From Bacteroidota bacterium (lineage in GTDB: Bacteria > Bacteroidota > Bacteroidia > Chitinophagales > Saprospiraceae): a stretch of 18,059 nucleotides of DNA. The position numbers and the translations under genes were made by a program. The stretch lies in assembly GCA_018969455.1 (NCBI GenBank), contig JAGWYI010000020.1, positions 1-18,059 on the forward strand. Reading direction: 5' to 3'. Of the stretch, positions 8,096 to 16,013 are shown in pieces; position 1 is the first letter of the stretch, and the number at the start of each line of letters is the position of its first letter. The notes under the pieces are model-generated. The model did no database searches. It saw nothing but the letters and a program-made list of their open reading frames with translations, and was not told the DNA's origin.

Positions 8096-8689
8096 ATGTT
8101 TACCGGAATCATTGAAGCCACAGGAGTGGTCAAAAAGGTGGAAACCGACCGCTCCAACCGAATTTTTACCATCGAAAGCCCCATTTCAGGTGAACTGAAA
8201 ATTGACCAAAGTGTGAGTCACAACGGCGTTTGTCTTACGGTCACTTCCTGCAATGCGCTCGCGCACACCGTAACGGCTGTCGACGAAACCCTGCAACGCA
8301 GCAATCTTGCGGCCTGGGAAGCAGGCGACCACATCAACCTCGAACGCTGCATGGCGCTCGGCGCCCGGCTCGACGGACATCTGGTGCAGGGACATGTGGA
8401 TCAGACGGCTCGCGTGGCCGAAATTTCGGATCAAATGGGCTCCTGGCGCATTACTTTCTCATTTGATCAAATGCCCGATCAGGTTTTGGTGCAAAAAGGA
8501 TCCATCTGCGTCAATGGCGTCAGTCTGACCGTAGTAGATCCAGGTCCCGATCATTTTTCAGTCGCCCTGATTCCTTACACCTGGGAACACACCAACTTCC
8601 GGTTTTTAAAAATCGGGGAGGCCGTAAACATTGAGTTCGACATCATCGGAAAATATGTGGCAGCGCTCATCCATCGGCAAAGGCATTAG
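8096..8689 (+). CDS. ribE: Riboflavin synthase alpha chain
   Basis: Converts two molecules of 6,7-dimethyl-8-ribityllumazine into riboflavin plus a pyrimidine; a cytosolic trimer and the final step of vitamin B2 synthesis. The 197 aa consist of two lumazine-binding barrels. The first has MFTGIIEATG at the very N-terminus, SHNGVCLTVT (~41-50) and the linking NLERCMALGARLDGHLVQGH (~81-100). The second repeats the pattern with CVNGVSLTVV (~138-147), IPYTWEHTN (~159-167) and IEFDIIGKY (~179-187). The conserved MFTGII fixes the start at 8096 and rejects an in-frame ATG at 8072 inside the preceding gene. The 4-base gap after the pterin synthase suggests translational coupling. Its TAG stop overlaps the stop of the convergent LOG gene. 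Confidence 0.96.
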   Translation: MFTGIIEATGVVKKVETDRSNRIFTIESPISGELKIDQSVSHNGVCLTVTSCNALAHTVTAVDETLQRSNLAAWEAGDHINLERCMALGARLDGHLVQGHVDQTARVAEISDQMGSWRITFSFDQMPDQVLVQKGSICVNGVSLTVVDPGPDHFSVALIPYTWEHTNFRFLKIGEAVNIEFDIIGKYVAALIHRQRH

Positions 8690-9438
8690 GCTTTTTCCAG
8701 CAACCAGGAAATCGGCTTGCTCCGCTTGATGACATAATTGGATTTCACATAGCGGTGGATGTGCGCCACCGCTTCTTCTGGATTGTCGGTAAATAGCAAC
8801 AAATTCAAGTCGTCTCGAGAAATAGTGCCCTGCTCTGCCATCCATTCAAGGTAGGCGCGCAAAGGTTGGTAATATTCCAAACCCATTATCACCATTGGGA
8901 AATTGACCACCTTCCGGGTTTGAACCAGGGTGAGCATTTCAAAAAACTCATCCATGGTGCCAAAACCGCCTGGAAGAATCACAAAGGCATATGAATATTT
9001 GGCCAACAACACTTTCCGAACAAAAAAATAATCAATTGTAACAAACTTATCCAGATAGGGATTGTGCTTTTGTTCGTGCGGGAGTACGACGTTGCATCCT
9101 ACCGAGTTCCCGCCAGCCTCGCGAGCGCCCCGATTGGCCGCTTCCATAATTCCCGGACCACCGCCAGTCATCACAGTCATGCCCAAAACCTGGGCGATGC
9201 GAGAACCTACATGCCGCGCCAATTCGTAGTAAGTATGGCCTTCCGGGAAACGTGCCGAACCAAAAACTGTAACACAGGGACCGCTGAAATGGAGGGCGCG
9301 AAATCCCTTGATAAATTGAATAAATACGCGGATGGCAAACCACAATTCAACCCCCCTGCTTTTGGGGCCCTCCAACCAAACATGTTCGGAAGGACGCTGC
9401 TCGATGAGCGGGGATGTATTTTTAACAAAAGCCGACAT
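8686..9438 (-). CDS. LOG-family (TIGR00730-type) protein
   Basis: Rossmann-fold protein of 250 aa of the group once called lysine-decarboxylase-like. Characterised members are nucleoside 5'-monophosphate phosphoribohydrolases (cytokinin-activating LOG or PpnN-like). The visible signatures are VTVFGSARFPEG (~57-67), TGGGPGIMEAANRGA (~91-105), FFVRKVLLAKYS with the conserved Arg-Lys (~138-149), and PGGFGTMDEFFE (~156-167), which together form the PGGxGTxxE active site. The family call is sure; the substrate is inferred from relatives. The gene is convergent with ribE, the stops overlapping in TTAG at 8686-8689. Upstream is a 257-base gap towards obgE with a small 7-bp hairpin at 9480-9498. Confidence 0.9.
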   Translation of the reverse strand: MSAFVKNTSPLIEQRPSEHVWLEGPKSRGVELWFAIRVFIQFIKGFRALHFSGPCVTVFGSARFPEGHTYYELARHVGSRIAQVLGMTVMTGGGPGIMEAANRGAREAGGNSVGCNVVLPHEQKHNPYLDKFVTIDYFFVRKVLLAKYSYAFVILPGGFGTMDEFFEMLTLVQTRKVVNFPMVIMGLEYYQPLRAYLEWMAEQGTISRDDLNLLLFTDNPEEAVAHIHRYVKSNYVIKRSKPISWLLEKA

Positions 9439-9559
9439 GCTGATGGATGTTTACAGGTTTATTGAACACCTCCTCAAAAACAACATTCAAGATGTTGTGA
9501 AATAACGCATTTTGCTCCAGTTCGTTCATGTAAGATGCCTTATTTTCGTAAAAATCAAC

Positions 9560-9567
9560 TAACTTTG
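9560..9567 (+). promoter_or_regulatory. Candidate Bacteroidota promoter -7 box for obgE
   Basis: TAACTTTG matches the TAnnTTTG box used by the Bacteroidota primary sigma factor. It is followed by CAC, with a T-rich patch (TTATTTT, 9539-9545) near the -33 position. It would give a leader of about 120 bases before obgE. The -33 match is weak. Confidence 0.45.
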
Positions 9568-9695
9568 CACCTTTTGGCAATACGGCATGCTGCCTGGGTT
9601 GTTCTTACACAGCACTTTCAGCATAAATTGTTGTAAATCAACATAAAGTATCTCAAAAGATTCCGTATTTACGGCGATGTCCAGTTTAGATTAGT

Positions 9696-10694
9696 ATGGC
9701 AGAACAAAATTTTGTTGATTACGTAAAAATCATGTTTCGCTCCGGAAAAGGCGGTGCAGGAAGTTCTCATTTTTATCGGGGGCCAGCCATGCCCAAAGGT
9801 GGGCCCGATGGAGGCGACGGCGGTCATGGAGGCCATATTATTTTGAAGGCCGATCCGCAAGAGTGGACCTTGCTAAGCCTGCGCTATCGGAAACATATTT
9901 TCGCCACGGATGGGCAAGGCGGTCGAGGCGGATTAAAAACTGGAAGCGACGGCGAAACCATAATAGTGCCTGTTCCCCTCGGAACCGTCGCAAAAGACGC
10001 AGAAACAGGCGAAATTTTGCTTGAAATTACCGAAGCTGGTGAAGAAAAAATTCTGCTCCCCGGCGGTCGAGGCGGAAAAGGCAATACCTTTTTCAAAACT
10101 TCTACCAACCAGGCGCCAACCTACGCTCAGCCCGGCGAACCCGGGGTAGAAAAGTGGATCATCCTCGAATTGAAAGTGTTGGCCGATGTGGGTTTGGTGG
10201 GATTTCCCAATGCAGGAAAAAGTACCCTTTTGAGCGCTGTTTCGGCAGCACGCCCCAAAATTGGCGATTATGCCTTTACTACCCTGACACCCAACCTGGG
10301 CATTGTGGAAGCACGCCCCGGAAATACCTTTGTGATGGCTGATATCCCCGGAATCATTGAAGGCGCCCATGAAGGACGCGGGTTGGGACATCGTTTTTTG
10401 CGACACATTGAACGCAACAGCATCCTGCTCTTTCTTATCCCGGCCGATACCAGTCGAAACATCACCGAAGAATACGAAATCCTCCTCAACGAATTGTACG
10501 AATTCAATCCAGATTTGCTCGATAAACCCCGATTGCTGGCAATTTCCAAGTGCGACCTGATCGATAAAGACCTGGAGAAAATGCTCCGTGAAACCTTGCC
10601 CGATGGGGTTCCTGCCATTTTTATTTCGGCGGTGACCCAACAAAATATCCAAAATCTTAAGGACCTGTTGTGGAAAAAACTGAATGAAGGATGA
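9696..10694 (+). CDS. obgE: GTPase Obg (CgtA)
   Basis: Ribosome-associated essential GTPase acting in late 50S assembly and stress signalling. The glycine-rich Obg fold fills about residues 5-160 (for example GGDGGHGGH, GQGGRGG and LPGGRGGKGN). It is followed by the G domain: G1 GFPNAGKST (169-177), switch I DYAFTTLTPN (191-200), G3 DIPG (216-219, then IIEGAHEGRGLGHRFLRH), G4 SKCD (284-287, with Ser for the usual Asn) and G5 SAV (311-313). It ends at 332 aa with no C-terminal OCT domain, the short form common outside Firmicutes. SKxD in place of NKxD is a tolerated variant, so activity is still expected. It is the first gene of a plus-strand run that includes deoC, SPOR, rodA and tgt. Confidence 0.97.
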   Translation: MAEQNFVDYVKIMFRSGKGGAGSSHFYRGPAMPKGGPDGGDGGHGGHIILKADPQEWTLLSLRYRKHIFATDGQGGRGGLKTGSDGETIIVPVPLGTVAKDAETGEILLEITEAGEEKILLPGGRGGKGNTFFKTSTNQAPTYAQPGEPGVEKWIILELKVLADVGLVGFPNAGKSTLLSAVSAARPKIGDYAFTTLTPNLGIVEARPGNTFVMADIPGIIEGAHEGRGLGHRFLRHIERNSILLFLIPADTSRNITEEYEILLNELYEFNPDLLDKPRLLAISKCDLIDKDLEKMLRETLPDGVPAIFISAVTQQNIQNLKDLLWKKLNEG

Positions 10695-10763
10695 TTCTTT
10701 GAGTAAGAATGCATTTTTGGGCAGAAAATCAAGATTTTATGTGAATTCGATCTACGTATATGC

Positions 10764-10771
10764 TATTTTTG
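10764..10771 (+). promoter_or_regulatory. TAnnTTTG box immediately before deoC
   Basis: TATTTTTG fits the Bacteroidota -7 consensus but ends only 4 bases before the deoC ATG. If used, transcription would begin at or next to the start codon (a leaderless mRNA). No TTTG is seen at -33, so this may be chance in AT-rich DNA. Confidence 0.3.
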
Positions 10772-10775
10772 CCCA

Positions 10776-11429
10776 ATGATTGATTTAGCCAAATACATCG
10801 AGCACACCGTGTTGAGGCCAGATACTGCACCTGCCGATATTCGTCGGGTATGTGAGGAAGCAAAAGAATTTGGGTTTGCAGCAATCTGTATTCCACCGTT
10901 TTATGTCCGTGAAGCACGTCGGCTACTGGGTGAACGCAGTGTCGTTCGCATCGCGACGGTTGTGGGGTTTCCTATGGGCTACACTGCCATTGCGGCCAAA
11001 AGTGAAGAAATCAAACGAGCTGTTGACGAAGGCGCCGATGATATCGATGCTGTTATCAACATCGCTGCCGTAAAAAGTGAAAACTGGTCGGTGGTTTTTA
11101 ATGATATCGACAGCATTGCGCGGGCAACAAACCTGCGCGGAAATACCCTCAAATTGATTTTAGAGTGTGGGCTGTTGTCCCAAACTGAAATGCAAAAACT
11201 GGTTGAAATTGCCCAGGAATGTCAGGTACGCTGGTTAAAAACCGGTACGGGCATGCACGGACACCCCGCCACACCAGGCATGGTGCAACAATTGCGTGCA
11301 ATTGCCCCCGAATCTATGAAAATTAAAGCCTCAGGAGGCATTCGAACCCATGCAGATGCGCAAACGCTGATAAATGCCGGGGCCGACCGACTCGGCGCCT
11401 CAGAAAGCCGGGCAATAATTGGCAAATAA
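10776..11429 (+). CDS. deoC: Deoxyribose-phosphate aldolase
   Basis: Class I aldolase splitting 2-deoxyribose-5-phosphate into glyceraldehyde-3-phosphate and acetaldehyde in deoxynucleoside salvage. The 217-aa TIM barrel keeps the three catalytic residues: Asp91 in GADDIDAVINI, the Schiff-base Lys155 in WLKTGTGMHG, and Lys184 in IKASGGIRT. Other family marks are YIEHTVLRPDT at the N-terminus, VVGFPMGY (~62-69) and AGADRLGAS near the end. The Schiff-base loop reads KTGTGMHG where most DeoC read KTSTGF, and the N-terminal DHT is EHT. This makes it a divergent branch, though still with full catalytic residues. The gap to obgE is 81 bases; no other deo gene is nearby. Confidence 0.92.
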   Translation: MIDLAKYIEHTVLRPDTAPADIRRVCEEAKEFGFAAICIPPFYVREARRLLGERSVVRIATVVGFPMGYTAIAAKSEEIKRAVDEGADDIDAVINIAAVKSENWSVVFNDIDSIARATNLRGNTLKLILECGLLSQTEMQKLVEIAQECQVRWLKTGTGMHGHPATPGMVQQLRAIAPESMKIKASGGIRTHADAQTLINAGADRLGASESRAIIGK

Positions 11430-11520
11430 TTGGCACAGCACACCCGATTTTGCCAGGATGGAATATTTTATAAAAATTAAAAAACACCCATTGGAAGGTT
11501 TTATACACCATAAACAGTTC

Positions 11521-11916
11521 ATGCGGGCCTTATTGAGCCTGGCGCTCTGGTGCGCCCGCCTGGCCTGCGCAAGCGCACAGGAAGTACAATGGAATGAACC
11601 GCCTGCCATCGCAGAATTGTATAAAAATTGGATCAATCAGAACCGAACCAATCCGCGTACCGACGGCTGGCGTGTTCAAATCATGGCAAGTACCGACCGC
11701 ACCCAAGTTGAAGAAGGCAGGGTGCGATTCCGCAATGCCTATCCGGAGGTTCCGGCTGAAATGGTACACGAAAAACCGTATTATAAGTTAAAAGTTGGCG
11801 CTTTCCGCAGCAGGCTGGAAGCGCAAGCGTTTATTGGCAACATACCTGAATTTGTGGGCGCCTACCCCGCCAAAGACAGTCAGATCCATCCCAGAGCCTT
11901 TTTAAAAGGATATTAA
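11521..11916 (+). CDS. Secreted SPOR-domain protein
   Basis: Small exported protein of 131 aa likely to bind denuded peptidoglycan glycan at division or growth sites. The signal peptide covers residues 1-20 (MRALLSLALW, ending CASAQ). After a short linker, a SPOR domain runs from about 49 to 125. It has WRVQIMAS (strand 1), a helix rich in charged residues, YYKLKVGAF (strand with the conserved VGxF) and RSRLEAQAFIGNIP (helix 2). An in-frame ATG at 11419 would overlap the deoC end and bury the signal peptide, so the start is 11521. It is the only domain in the protein. Its position directly before rodA supports a cell-wall role, although the 96-base gap with a hairpin leaves co-transcription open. 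Confidence 0.85.
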   Translation: MRALLSLALWCARLACASAQEVQWNEPPAIAELYKNWINQNRTNPRTDGWRVQIMASTDRTQVEEGRVRFRNAYPEVPAEMVHEKPYYKLKVGAFRSRLEAQAFIGNIPEFVGAYPAKDSQIHPRAFLKGY

Positions 11917-11918
11917 GC

Positions 11919-11941
11919 GCCTGAAAATTATATTTTTAGGC
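11919..11941 (+). terminator. Weak hairpin after SPOR gene
   Basis: GCCTGAAAA (11919-11927) pairs with TTTTTAGGC (11933-11941) around a TTATA loop, nine pairs with one G-T wobble, two bases after the SPOR stop. No separate T-tract follows, so it may only attenuate read-through into rodA. Confidence 0.4.
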
Positions 11942-12012
11942 TCCAAGGCGTACAAACAAACCTGTGTTTACGGGCCATTTTGCCGGCAACACGTTTTTTA
12001 AACTGAAATTCT

Positions 12013-13491
12013 GTGTCCAACTACCGCAATACTCCGATTCAGTTGGGAGAAATAGACAAAGCAACCCTGGGTATGTACATCGCCTTGGTGTCGATCGGAT
12101 GGCTGATGATTTTTGCTGTCAACTACGATCCTCAGGCCCCATACGCTTTTTTTAATTTGAGCAGCAACACGGGCAAGCAATTGTTTTTTATGGTGTTGTG
12201 CTTTGTGCTGGTTTTTGTCATTTTGATGACCGATTGGGTGTTTTGGCGCACGTACGGATTTATTATTTACCTGCTCACCTTGTTGTTGCTTCCTGGAACC
12301 CTTTTACTGGGACATGAGGTAAATGGCGCATACGCCTGGTATCAGGTTGGCGGATTTTCCTTTCAACCTTCTGAATTGGCAAAATTTGGAACTTGTCTGG
12401 CTATGGCAGGTTTCTTAAGTTCGGCAGGTATCGACCTGCGACACTGGCGAAACCGCTTTTTTGCTTTTGGCATCTTTCTGCTTCCTGTGGGCATTATCCT
12501 GATTCAACAGGATACGGGTTCGGCTTTGGTGTTTTTTTCATTTTTGCTTGTATTATACCGGGAAGGCCTCTCACCAGTGTGGTACATACTCGGGTTCGGG
12601 AGTGCAGCGATGGTCATATTAGGCTTAATCTACGAGCCCCCGCTGGTGGCATCCTGGCTCATGCTGGCGCTTAATTTCCGCCTGATCAACCGTTTTCGCG
12701 AGCACACACGGGCCTGGTGGGTCGCTTTTGTGATAAGCCTCATCTTGTTGTTGGCCTGGACCCCCGTTTTTGAATGGCTATTGTCAAAATCGCACATCGA
12801 AGCCAATCAAACCCCTTTTTACAATTACTGGATCATGTTGCCGCATGGCCTGCTGTTGCTCGCTGCTTTTTTGGCCAGTTATCTGCGCAAGAACAATTTG
12901 GTACAACGCCAGCTGTTGCTCAACTTGTTGGTATTGGTGTTGGCCAGTGGATTGGCTTTTGCTGCCAATTTTGCTTGTTACACGGTTTTGGCCCCGCATC
13001 AACAATTGCGCATCAAAATTTGGCTGAAGCCCGCCGAGGCCGCTGCTGAAGCAAGGGGCTCGGCTTACAACCTGTTGCACTCCAAAATGGCCATTGGCTC
13101 GGGCGGCTTTGGAGGAAAAGGTTTTTTAGATGGCAACATGACTAAGTTGAAATATGTACCTGAACAAAGCACCGATTTTATATTTTGTACCATTGGGGAA
13201 GAACAGGGGTTTGTGGGTGTGGCCGCAATTATTGCCTTGTTTACGTTGTTGTTGTATCGCATTACGGTGTTGGCCGAACGCCAACGCTCCAATTTTTCAA
13301 GAACTTACGCCTATTCTGTAGCCGGGATCATTTTTATTCACTTTCTGGTAAACATTGGAATGACGATGGGGCTATTTCCCATCATCGGAATTCCTTTGCC
13401 GTTTATCAGTTACGGCGGATCCTCCCTGATTGGGTTTACCCTGATGATTGGGGTTTTACTCAAACTCGACAGTCACCGCAACCAGGCATAG
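12013..13491 (+). CDS. rodA: Rod-shape-determining peptidoglycan glycosyltransferase RodA (SEDS)
   Basis: Inner-membrane SEDS polymerase that builds glycan strands for cell elongation together with a class B PBP. The family motifs are AYAWYQVGGFSFQPSELAK (~106-124), DTGSALVFFSFLLVLYREG (~167-185), KMAIGSGGFGGKGFLDGN (~358-375), EQSTDFIFCTIGEEQGFVG (~384-402, with the catalytic Asp388) and FPIIGIPLPFISYGGSSL (~455-472). The protein is 492 aa, over 100 longer than E. coli RodA. The excess lies at about residues 205-327, between the DTGSALV helix and the QLRIKIWLKP loop, and contains additional hydrophobic segments. It starts with GTG at 12013; the next in-frame ATG (12073) would cut into the first helix region. 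It lies 22 bases before tgt. Confidence 0.93.
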   Translation: MSNYRNTPIQLGEIDKATLGMYIALVSIGWLMIFAVNYDPQAPYAFFNLSSNTGKQLFFMVLCFVLVFVILMTDWVFWRTYGFIIYLLTLLLLPGTLLLGHEVNGAYAWYQVGGFSFQPSELAKFGTCLAMAGFLSSAGIDLRHWRNRFFAFGIFLLPVGIILIQQDTGSALVFFSFLLVLYREGLSPVWYILGFGSAAMVILGLIYEPPLVASWLMLALNFRLINRFREHTRAWWVAFVISLILLLAWTPVFEWLLSKSHIEANQTPFYNYWIMLPHGLLLLAAFLASYLRKNNLVQRQLLLNLLVLVLASGLAFAANFACYTVLAPHQQLRIKIWLKPAEAAAEARGSAYNLLHSKMAIGSGGFGGKGFLDGNMTKLKYVPEQSTDFIFCTIGEEQGFVGVAAIIALFTLLLYRITVLAERQRSNFSRTYAYSVAGIIFIHFLVNIGMTMGLFPIIGIPLPFISYGGSSLIGFTLMIGVLLKLDSHRNQA

Positions 13492-13513
13492 GCCTACATG
13501 GATCTTTCCTATT

Positions 13514-14644
13514 ATGACTTTTGAACTTATTCATACCGATTCGGCGACACGCGCGCGCGCCGGACGCATAGAAACCGATCACGGGACCATCGAAACACCT
13601 ATTTTTATGCCTGTGGGTACCGCCGCTACGGTAAAAGCGGTTCACCAACACGAGCTGGAACGCGACATTCAGGCGCAGATTTGCCTCGGGAACACCTACC
13701 ATTTGTATTTACGTCCCGGATTGGAAGTGATGCATGGCGCAGGTGGAATCCACGGTTTCAACGCCTGGAAACACCCTGTACTCACCGACAGCGGAGGATA
13801 TCAGGTGTATTCTCTGGGGCATCGGCGCAAGATCAAAGAAGAAGGCGTTACTTTTCAAAGCCATATTGATGGTTCACGACATGTTTTTACCCCGGAAGGC
13901 GTAATGGATATTCAGCGGGTGTTGGGGGCCGATATAATAATGGCTTTTGATGAGTGTACCCCCTATCCATGCGAATTGAAATATGCCAAAAACTCCATGG
14001 AAATGACGCACCGCTGGCTCAAGCGTTGCATCGATCGTTTCGACGCCACCGAGCCGCTCTATGGGCATACCCAAACCCTTTTTCCCATCGTTCAGGGAAG
14101 TACCTACCCCGAATTACGCAGAATTTCGGCCGAAACAATCGCTGGTTTCGAACGGGAAGGAAATGCCATTGGCGGTTTGTCGGTGGGCGAGCCTGCCGAG
14201 GAAATGTATGCCATGACCGAATTGGTAACAGAAATTTTGCCGAAGAACAAACCCCGCTATCTGATGGGGGTGGGAACTCCCGAAAACCTGTTGGAATGCA
14301 TCGCCCGCGGAATTGATATGTTCGATTGCGTATTGCCTACCCGCAATGCAAGACATGGCGTTTTGTACACAGCCGAAGGCATCCTTCACATTCGAAACCA
14401 ACAGTGGAAAAATGATTTCAGCCCCATTGATGCCGATAGCACCATCGAAACCAGCCGAATACACAGCAAAGCCTACTTGCGACACCTTTTTATAAATGAA
14501 GAAATACTGGGTATGCAAATCGCAACCTTGCACAATTTGGGATTTTATCTTTGGTTGGTCAAAGAGGCGCGCAAACAGATAATAAACGGTACATTTGATG
14601 GCTGGAAAAATAAAATGGTCAAACAGGTTGGAAACAAACGATAA
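13514..14644 (+). CDS. tgt: tRNA-guanine transglycosylase (Tgt), without zinc cysteines
   Basis: Exchanges G34 of GUN-anticodon tRNAs for preQ1 in queuosine synthesis. The TIM-barrel motifs are present: DSGGYQVYSL (~92-101, catalytic Asp92), DIIMAFDECTP (~140-150), VQGSTYPELR (~193-202), GGLSVGEP (~220-227) and RYLMGVGTPENL (~248-259), with the nucleophile Asp271 in MFDCVLPTRNARHG. At 376 aa the length is normal. The expected CxCxxC zinc knuckle before the SRAYLRHL helix is replaced by DADSTIETSRIHSKAYLRHL (~306-325), so all three cysteines are gone, while the downstream His340 (TLHNL) remains. I recall similar losses in other Bacteroidota Tgt, so it is probably active. The start at 13514 matches the family N-terminus; an ATG at 13448 lies inside rodA. 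Confidence 0.94.
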   Translation: MTFELIHTDSATRARAGRIETDHGTIETPIFMPVGTAATVKAVHQHELERDIQAQICLGNTYHLYLRPGLEVMHGAGGIHGFNAWKHPVLTDSGGYQVYSLGHRRKIKEEGVTFQSHIDGSRHVFTPEGVMDIQRVLGADIIMAFDECTPYPCELKYAKNSMEMTHRWLKRCIDRFDATEPLYGHTQTLFPIVQGSTYPELRRISAETIAGFEREGNAIGGLSVGEPAEEMYAMTELVTEILPKNKPRYLMGVGTPENLLECIARGIDMFDCVLPTRNARHGVLYTAEGILHIRNQQWKNDFSPIDADSTIETSRIHSKAYLRHLFINEEILGMQIATLHNLGFYLWLVKEARKQIINGTFDGWKNKMVKQVGNKR

Positions 14645-14928
14645 AATAAAGATTTTGCAGCGGATTAGGCAGCGTTTTAAAAAGTTAAAACATCTAATAC
14701 TTCAAAACCTTAACATTCTGGCTAAAATACGGCTTTGCCTTGTATCGTTTTGATTCTCGCTGGAACGTTAAATTTTTATTTTTCAATTGCAATTGTTTGA
14801 ATCTTTTTTAGTAAAACCCGAAAAAGCTTACCTTCGCACACTTTAACAAAAAAAGCTTGGGCATTTCCGCTTGACCTGCCTAATATTGTACGCTGATTTC
14901 AACCAAACAACACAAGGTCCGTCCGTTT
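14645..14928. other. Intergenic region tgt-porP
   Basis: There is no gene in these 284 AT-rich bases. The visible items are a perfect 12-bp palindrome (CAATTGCAATTG, 14784-14795), the motif AAAAAGCTT twice (14821-14829 and 14850-14858), and a TACCTTCG box at 14829-14836. An ATG at 14871 opens a frame that only shadows porP. Confidence 0.5.
14829..14836 (+). promoter_or_regulatory. Candidate -7 box for porP gene
   Basis: TACCTTCG differs by one base from TAnnTTTG and lies 92 bases before the porP ATG, with a T-run (14804-14809) near the -33 spacing. It would give a leader of about 85 bases. Confidence 0.4.
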
Positions 14929-15975
14929 ATGAAAAAAACTACTCTACACTTCTATGCGCTCTGCCTGATGATGATGTTGGCGGCTGTGGCGGTAAAAGCC
15001 CAGGATATCCACTTCTCTCAGTTTTACCAAAGCCCGCTCAACCTGAACCCGGCGCTTACCGGCGTAATGAATTGCAACCACCGCGTTGTAGCCAATTACC
15101 GCAACCAGTGGGCATCCGTGTTGAAAAGCAATGCTTACAACACGTACTCTGCTTCCTACGATCAAAAAATTCCAGTAGGCCGTTATGATTATTTCGGCGT
15201 AGGTGGAACCTTTTGGGGTGACAAAGCAGGCGCTTCCGAATTCGGTACGCTTCAAGCGCGTCTATCCGGCTCTTATGCCAAAAAGATGGGCGGTTATCGC
15301 AAAAAAGCACATTATCTTGTGCTGGGCGCCGATGCCGGTGTGAGCCAACGCAGCATCAACAGTGCCAACCTCCAATGGCCAAGCCAGAACGACAATGGTC
15401 AGTTCAATCCAAACCTGGCAGGCGAGGTGATTCTCGATCCAAAATTCTACTTCATGGATCTCTCTGCCGGAGCATTGTGGTTCAGTGTGTTTGATGAAAA
15501 CAACAACTTCTACTTCGGCGGTGCATTCAGCCACCTGAACCGCGCCAACCAGTCGTTCCAAAATGCAAACATTCCCCTGTACAGCAAATTTACCTTCCAT
15601 GCTGGCGGTGAATTCCTCACAGGACAACGCTTTGGCCTCGTACCTGGTGTTGTTACATTCTTCCAGGGCCCATCCTGGCAGGTAAATTTTGGTAACAGCT
15701 TCAAATTCCTCCTGGGCAGCAGCCGCCGATACAACCAGGCATTCCAAATTGGCGCCTGGGCGCGTATGGCCAACAAATTGTCCAGCGGCAAATTGATGGA
15801 TGCGCTGATCCTGAGCACCCGCTTCGACTACGAACAATTTACCATCGGTTTCAGCTACGACATCAATACATCCAGCCTGAGTACTGCCTCCAATGGAAAT
15901 GGCGCATTCGAATTCTCTATTGTGTACAAAATCTGCGGCCCCGAACGCCGTGGCGTTTACTGCCCGAATTTCTAA
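14929..15975 (+). CDS. PorP/SprF-family type IX secretion-associated outer-membrane protein
   Basis: Predicted outer-membrane beta-barrel of the PorP/SprF family. Members assist T9SS export or surface anchoring of particular large substrates in Bacteroidota. The 348 aa begin with a signal peptide (cleaved after AVAVKAQ, ~25) followed by the family N-terminus DIHFSQFYQSPLNLNPALTG. Then come alternating beta strands rich in aromatic residues and Gly (VANYRNQW, YDYFGVGGTFWGDKAG, YFMDLSAGALW, FYFGGAFSHLNR, FEFSIVYKIC). The C-terminus is CGPERRGVYCPNF with two Cys. SprF-like genes often follow a giant adhesin gene in an operon; here the gene stands alone between a promoter-like box and a strong terminator. 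Its partner substrate is therefore elsewhere. Confidence 0.9.
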   Translation: MKKTTLHFYALCLMMMLAAVAVKAQDIHFSQFYQSPLNLNPALTGVMNCNHRVVANYRNQWASVLKSNAYNTYSASYDQKIPVGRYDYFGVGGTFWGDKAGASEFGTLQARLSGSYAKKMGGYRKKAHYLVLGADAGVSQRSINSANLQWPSQNDNGQFNPNLAGEVILDPKFYFMDLSAGALWFSVFDENNNFYFGGAFSHLNRANQSFQNANIPLYSKFTFHAGGEFLTGQRFGLVPGVVTFFQGPSWQVNFGNSFKFLLGSSRRYNQAFQIGAWARMANKLSSGKLMDALILSTRFDYEQFTIGFSYDINTSSLSTASNGNGAFEFSIVYKICGPERRGVYCPNF

Positions 15976-16013
15976 GAATTGTACGGGTTTTCCCGTAAAA
16001 TACCTGCTTTAAC

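Noticed and set aside
9480..9498. 7-bp hairpin upstream of the LOG gene as an operator
   Set aside because: Short stem, no repeated copy and no known binding motif.
10548..10556. Obg G4 motif SKCD as a sign of an inactive GTPase
   Set aside because: SKxD replaces NKxD in many functional GTPases and all other G motifs are intact.
9933..10652. Long minus-strand frame opposite obgE (239 codons)
   Set aside because: It mirrors the codon pattern of obgE, has no recognisable domain, and obgE is certain.
15262..15837. Minus-strand frame of 191 codons opposite the porP gene
   Set aside because: It is a shadow of a well-supported coding frame, with no motif or signal peptide.
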